Assembly: GCF_905220415.1 (NCBI RefSeq)
Contig: NC_059563.1
Location: 4,040,001 to 4,104,000 of the forward strand
From: Colias croceus
Lineage: Eukaryota > Arthropoda > Insecta > Lepidoptera > Pieridae
Length of the DNA: 64,000 nucleotides
Reading direction: 5' to 3'
Shown: one piece after another, positions 61,978 to 64,000 of the stretch
How positions within the stretch are numbered: the stretch's first letter is position 1
Layout of the letters: each line of letters begins with the position of its first letter
The notes under the pieces: model-generated
Told to the model about the DNA's origin: nothing
The model's database searches: none
What the model saw: only the letters and a program-made list of their open reading frames with translations
Made by a program: the position numbers and the translations under genes

Positions 61978-62112
61978 CTAGCGGTCCGCCCCGGCTTCGC
62001 CCGTTTTACATATTTCGCAATAAAGCCTATGTCCTTTCTCAGGCCAAATTTCATCAGAAGGTGTAACAGACAGAGTTACTTAATACTTTCGCATTTATAA
62101 TATTAGTAGGGA
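61978..62112 (-). mobile_element. Lep1-type Helitron, internally deleted
   Basis: Plus strand CTAGCGGTCCGCCCCGGCTT after A to TTATAATATTAGTAGGGA before T; only 135 bases. Confidence 0.8.
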
Positions 62113-63525
62113 TTAATTTATTAATTAATATATAATATAATACATAACTTGGCTAATTGACCTATTACTAAATTAAGCCCATGGTTTCAACCACGTGAAA
62201 TCCGGTGATAAATATAGCACAATATGATGAGCTTATCCAGCATATTCCAGCCAATCCCTGTATTAACTATGAGGAAGTAGGATTCTGCATATTATTAATA
62301 TTATACACCACTAGGATATTTATTAGGATAAATCCGGTATTTATAGTTTATACCTATAGAGAATTTTAGCTGCATATATTTTAAAGCAATATTTAACAAC
62401 AACTCATTATAAAAATTGAAAAAACAATGTTGCACATTAGGTCCCATTGTTTATGCACGAAATAAAAGCACTCCACAATGATAAACGATTATACATCTTA
62501 CCACTTTGTAATAAAGACGAAACATTTAGCTATCAAAACAATGGGTAGTAAGGCGTCATAAGTACCATTTATTGAAGACCTCTAGACTCGCTAAAAGTGT
62601 ACTCAAGGAGAGCTCTACACATTGGTTATTAGCAAAGGGTGCGCCATAACCAGAAATTGCCTTCTTTCAAAGCATATTTTGTATTTTATGCTTTCGGTAA
62701 AACACTGCGCGATAGTTTTGTATTATTTTTGCTTTGAAAGCGTAGCTAATGAGGTCGTCTAGAGTCTAGACAACTGTGGTGTGGCTTATTTAAAACATAA
62801 CTTATTTTATGGAGACCTCTGTAAAGCGTTAAAATTCGCTAAAATATGATATGAAAAGTTATGCGTTTATTTTGTACCTTAGCATGCAGAATGCAGATAT
62901 TTAAAAAATATTAAATTTTAAATAAATAAAGTTCATATATTATGTATAAGTAGTCATCGATCAATACTATGCTGTTTAACGAAAACCACAAATCTTTCAC
63001 GATTTATGAAACATAGAAATAATGAGAAAGAAAAAAAGCAATAAAAAAAATAAAATTCAAACAGCAGTTTCACGTCAATTTTCGCGCCACACACCACAGA
63101 ATAAAAATTTGCTTCATTCAGTTAAGGGCGTTCCACACAACACTGCCACGTAGCGCAGTTTCTCATAAGAAAAAAAATAGGGTGCGTCCTCATAAATCGT
63201 TCGGATGGCGTCAAACTAATACGTTCTGTTCTACGCACTATTTCCATTGGGGTAAGCTTAATTGAGTATTCTAACACGTGTTTGTATTTACTGAGCTCGA
63301 ATTAAGCACTATTCATGGGAAAATACGAATGCAATAAATAATATTAGGTATACAAGAGTGAGCAAACATATTTTTTCGTAGGCCCCTAACCCTTATAGAT
63401 GAAATAATGCCCTTAAATCAATAAAAATAATTTCGATATAGTTAACCAAAATGTTATCTTAGTTTATAATTTCTGCGATAATTTACGTAACAGCCAGCAG
63501 GTAAATTCGTCTTTCCTTTTTCACT
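62113..63525. other. Non-coding stretch
   Basis: AT-rich; a loose inverted pair CTTTCAAAGC / GCTTTGAAAG lies at about 62665 and 62730. No gene recognised. Confidence 0.35.
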
Positions 63526-63583
63526 GATTGCAATCATTAAGTTAATAATATGTACTACGTTACATATTAACTCAATGATTGCA
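63526..63583. repeat. Inverted repeat, ~20-bp arms
   Basis: ATTGCAATCATTAAGTTAAT and ATTAACTCAATGATTGCAAT pair with one mismatch around a short TATGTAC-rich loop. Confidence 0.8.
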
Positions 63584-63640
63584 ATAATTATTTTGTCAAT
63601 TTATCCGATCATAAAGTATTAGGTAAGTACTACAAGTAAA

Positions 63641-63836
63641 TCACTATACATAGTAAAAAACAAAGTCGCTTTCTCTGTCCCTATATCCCTAATAAATGAA
63701 AAAAACTACCCAAAGGAAATTGTTTTTTTTTTTTTAATAGAGTGATTGAAGAGAAAGGTTTACTTTATATATTACATAATATGTATAATTTATTAAGTTC
63801 TTGACAAAGCGGGCGAAGCTTCGGACGTAAAGCAAG
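63641..63836 (+). mobile_element. Helitron-like element of the GTCGCTTTCTC family
   Basis: Starts TCACTATACATAGTAAAAAA after A, contains GTCGCTTTCTCTGTCCCTAT, and ends AGCGGGCGAAGCTTCGGACG, TAAAGCAAG before T (CAAG in place of CTAG). Confidence 0.7.
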
Positions 63837-64000
63837 TACCTATTCGAAAAAACCAATGAAAAAACTCAATTTCCTGAACAAAAAAATATCATTAAAATAT
63901 TTTTATTACTTCAATCCTTTAATCACATAATGCTAGCCTATCGCGTTAACAAAACAATAAAATACTAGGCTAGCATAACTTCAGAAAGTTGTATCGCAAT

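Overview
The window is AT-rich eukaryotic nuclear DNA, most likely from a moth or butterfly. The main sign is a crowd of short Helitron-like repeats of the Lep1 type: 5' TC, then CTACTAATATTATAAATGCG or a close variant, then GGGCGAAGCCG(G/C)GGCGGA and a 3' CTAG, each sitting between A and T. Tc1, PIF/Harbinger, CR1/Jockey-like LINE and tRNA-derived SINE copies are also present. Nothing prokaryotic is seen.

Only one host protein gene can be supported. It lies on the minus strand from about 19431 down to position 1 and runs off the left edge. Ten coding exons with consistent GT/AG sites and matching phases join into about 1877 codons. They encode a Dbl-family RhoGEF of the PLEKHG type: a long polar N-terminal region (18148-19431), a DH domain over four exons (17670-17779, 11026-11120, 6347-6614, 5804-5920), a PH domain over three exons (5434-5513, 5007-5112, 4079-4222), a linker exon (3469-3550), and a 3.3 kb last visible exon (1-3345) with a cysteine-rich segment just after the PH domain. 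The N-terminal start and the C-terminal end are both outside what can be seen. One possible upstream untranslated exon near 31919-32150 is flagged only as a candidate.

The introns and the region to the right (19432-64000) hold no other recognisable host gene. They are filled with mobile elements: a decayed PIF/Harbinger copy (22704-24099), a LINE fragment with an intact RT reading frame (27733-29545), two probable Tourist-type MITEs with TTA/TAA target duplications (34881-35075, 42556-42843), a long-armed inverted-repeat element (39421-39758), a SINE with a 15-bp target duplication (47143-47352), a 5-kb palindromic complex made by one Harbinger-family element inserted into another copy of itself (48124-53095), a dead Tc1 element with 28-bp terminal repeats (59282-60872) and a GC-rich repeat island (61290-61800).

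The most unusual observations are the self-into-self Harbinger insertion, a degenerate array of about nine 70-bp units that repeats the splice acceptor of a PH-domain exon, and the CxxC/CxC cluster after the PH domain. I found no clearly undescribed biochemical system; the novelty here is structural and evolutionary.
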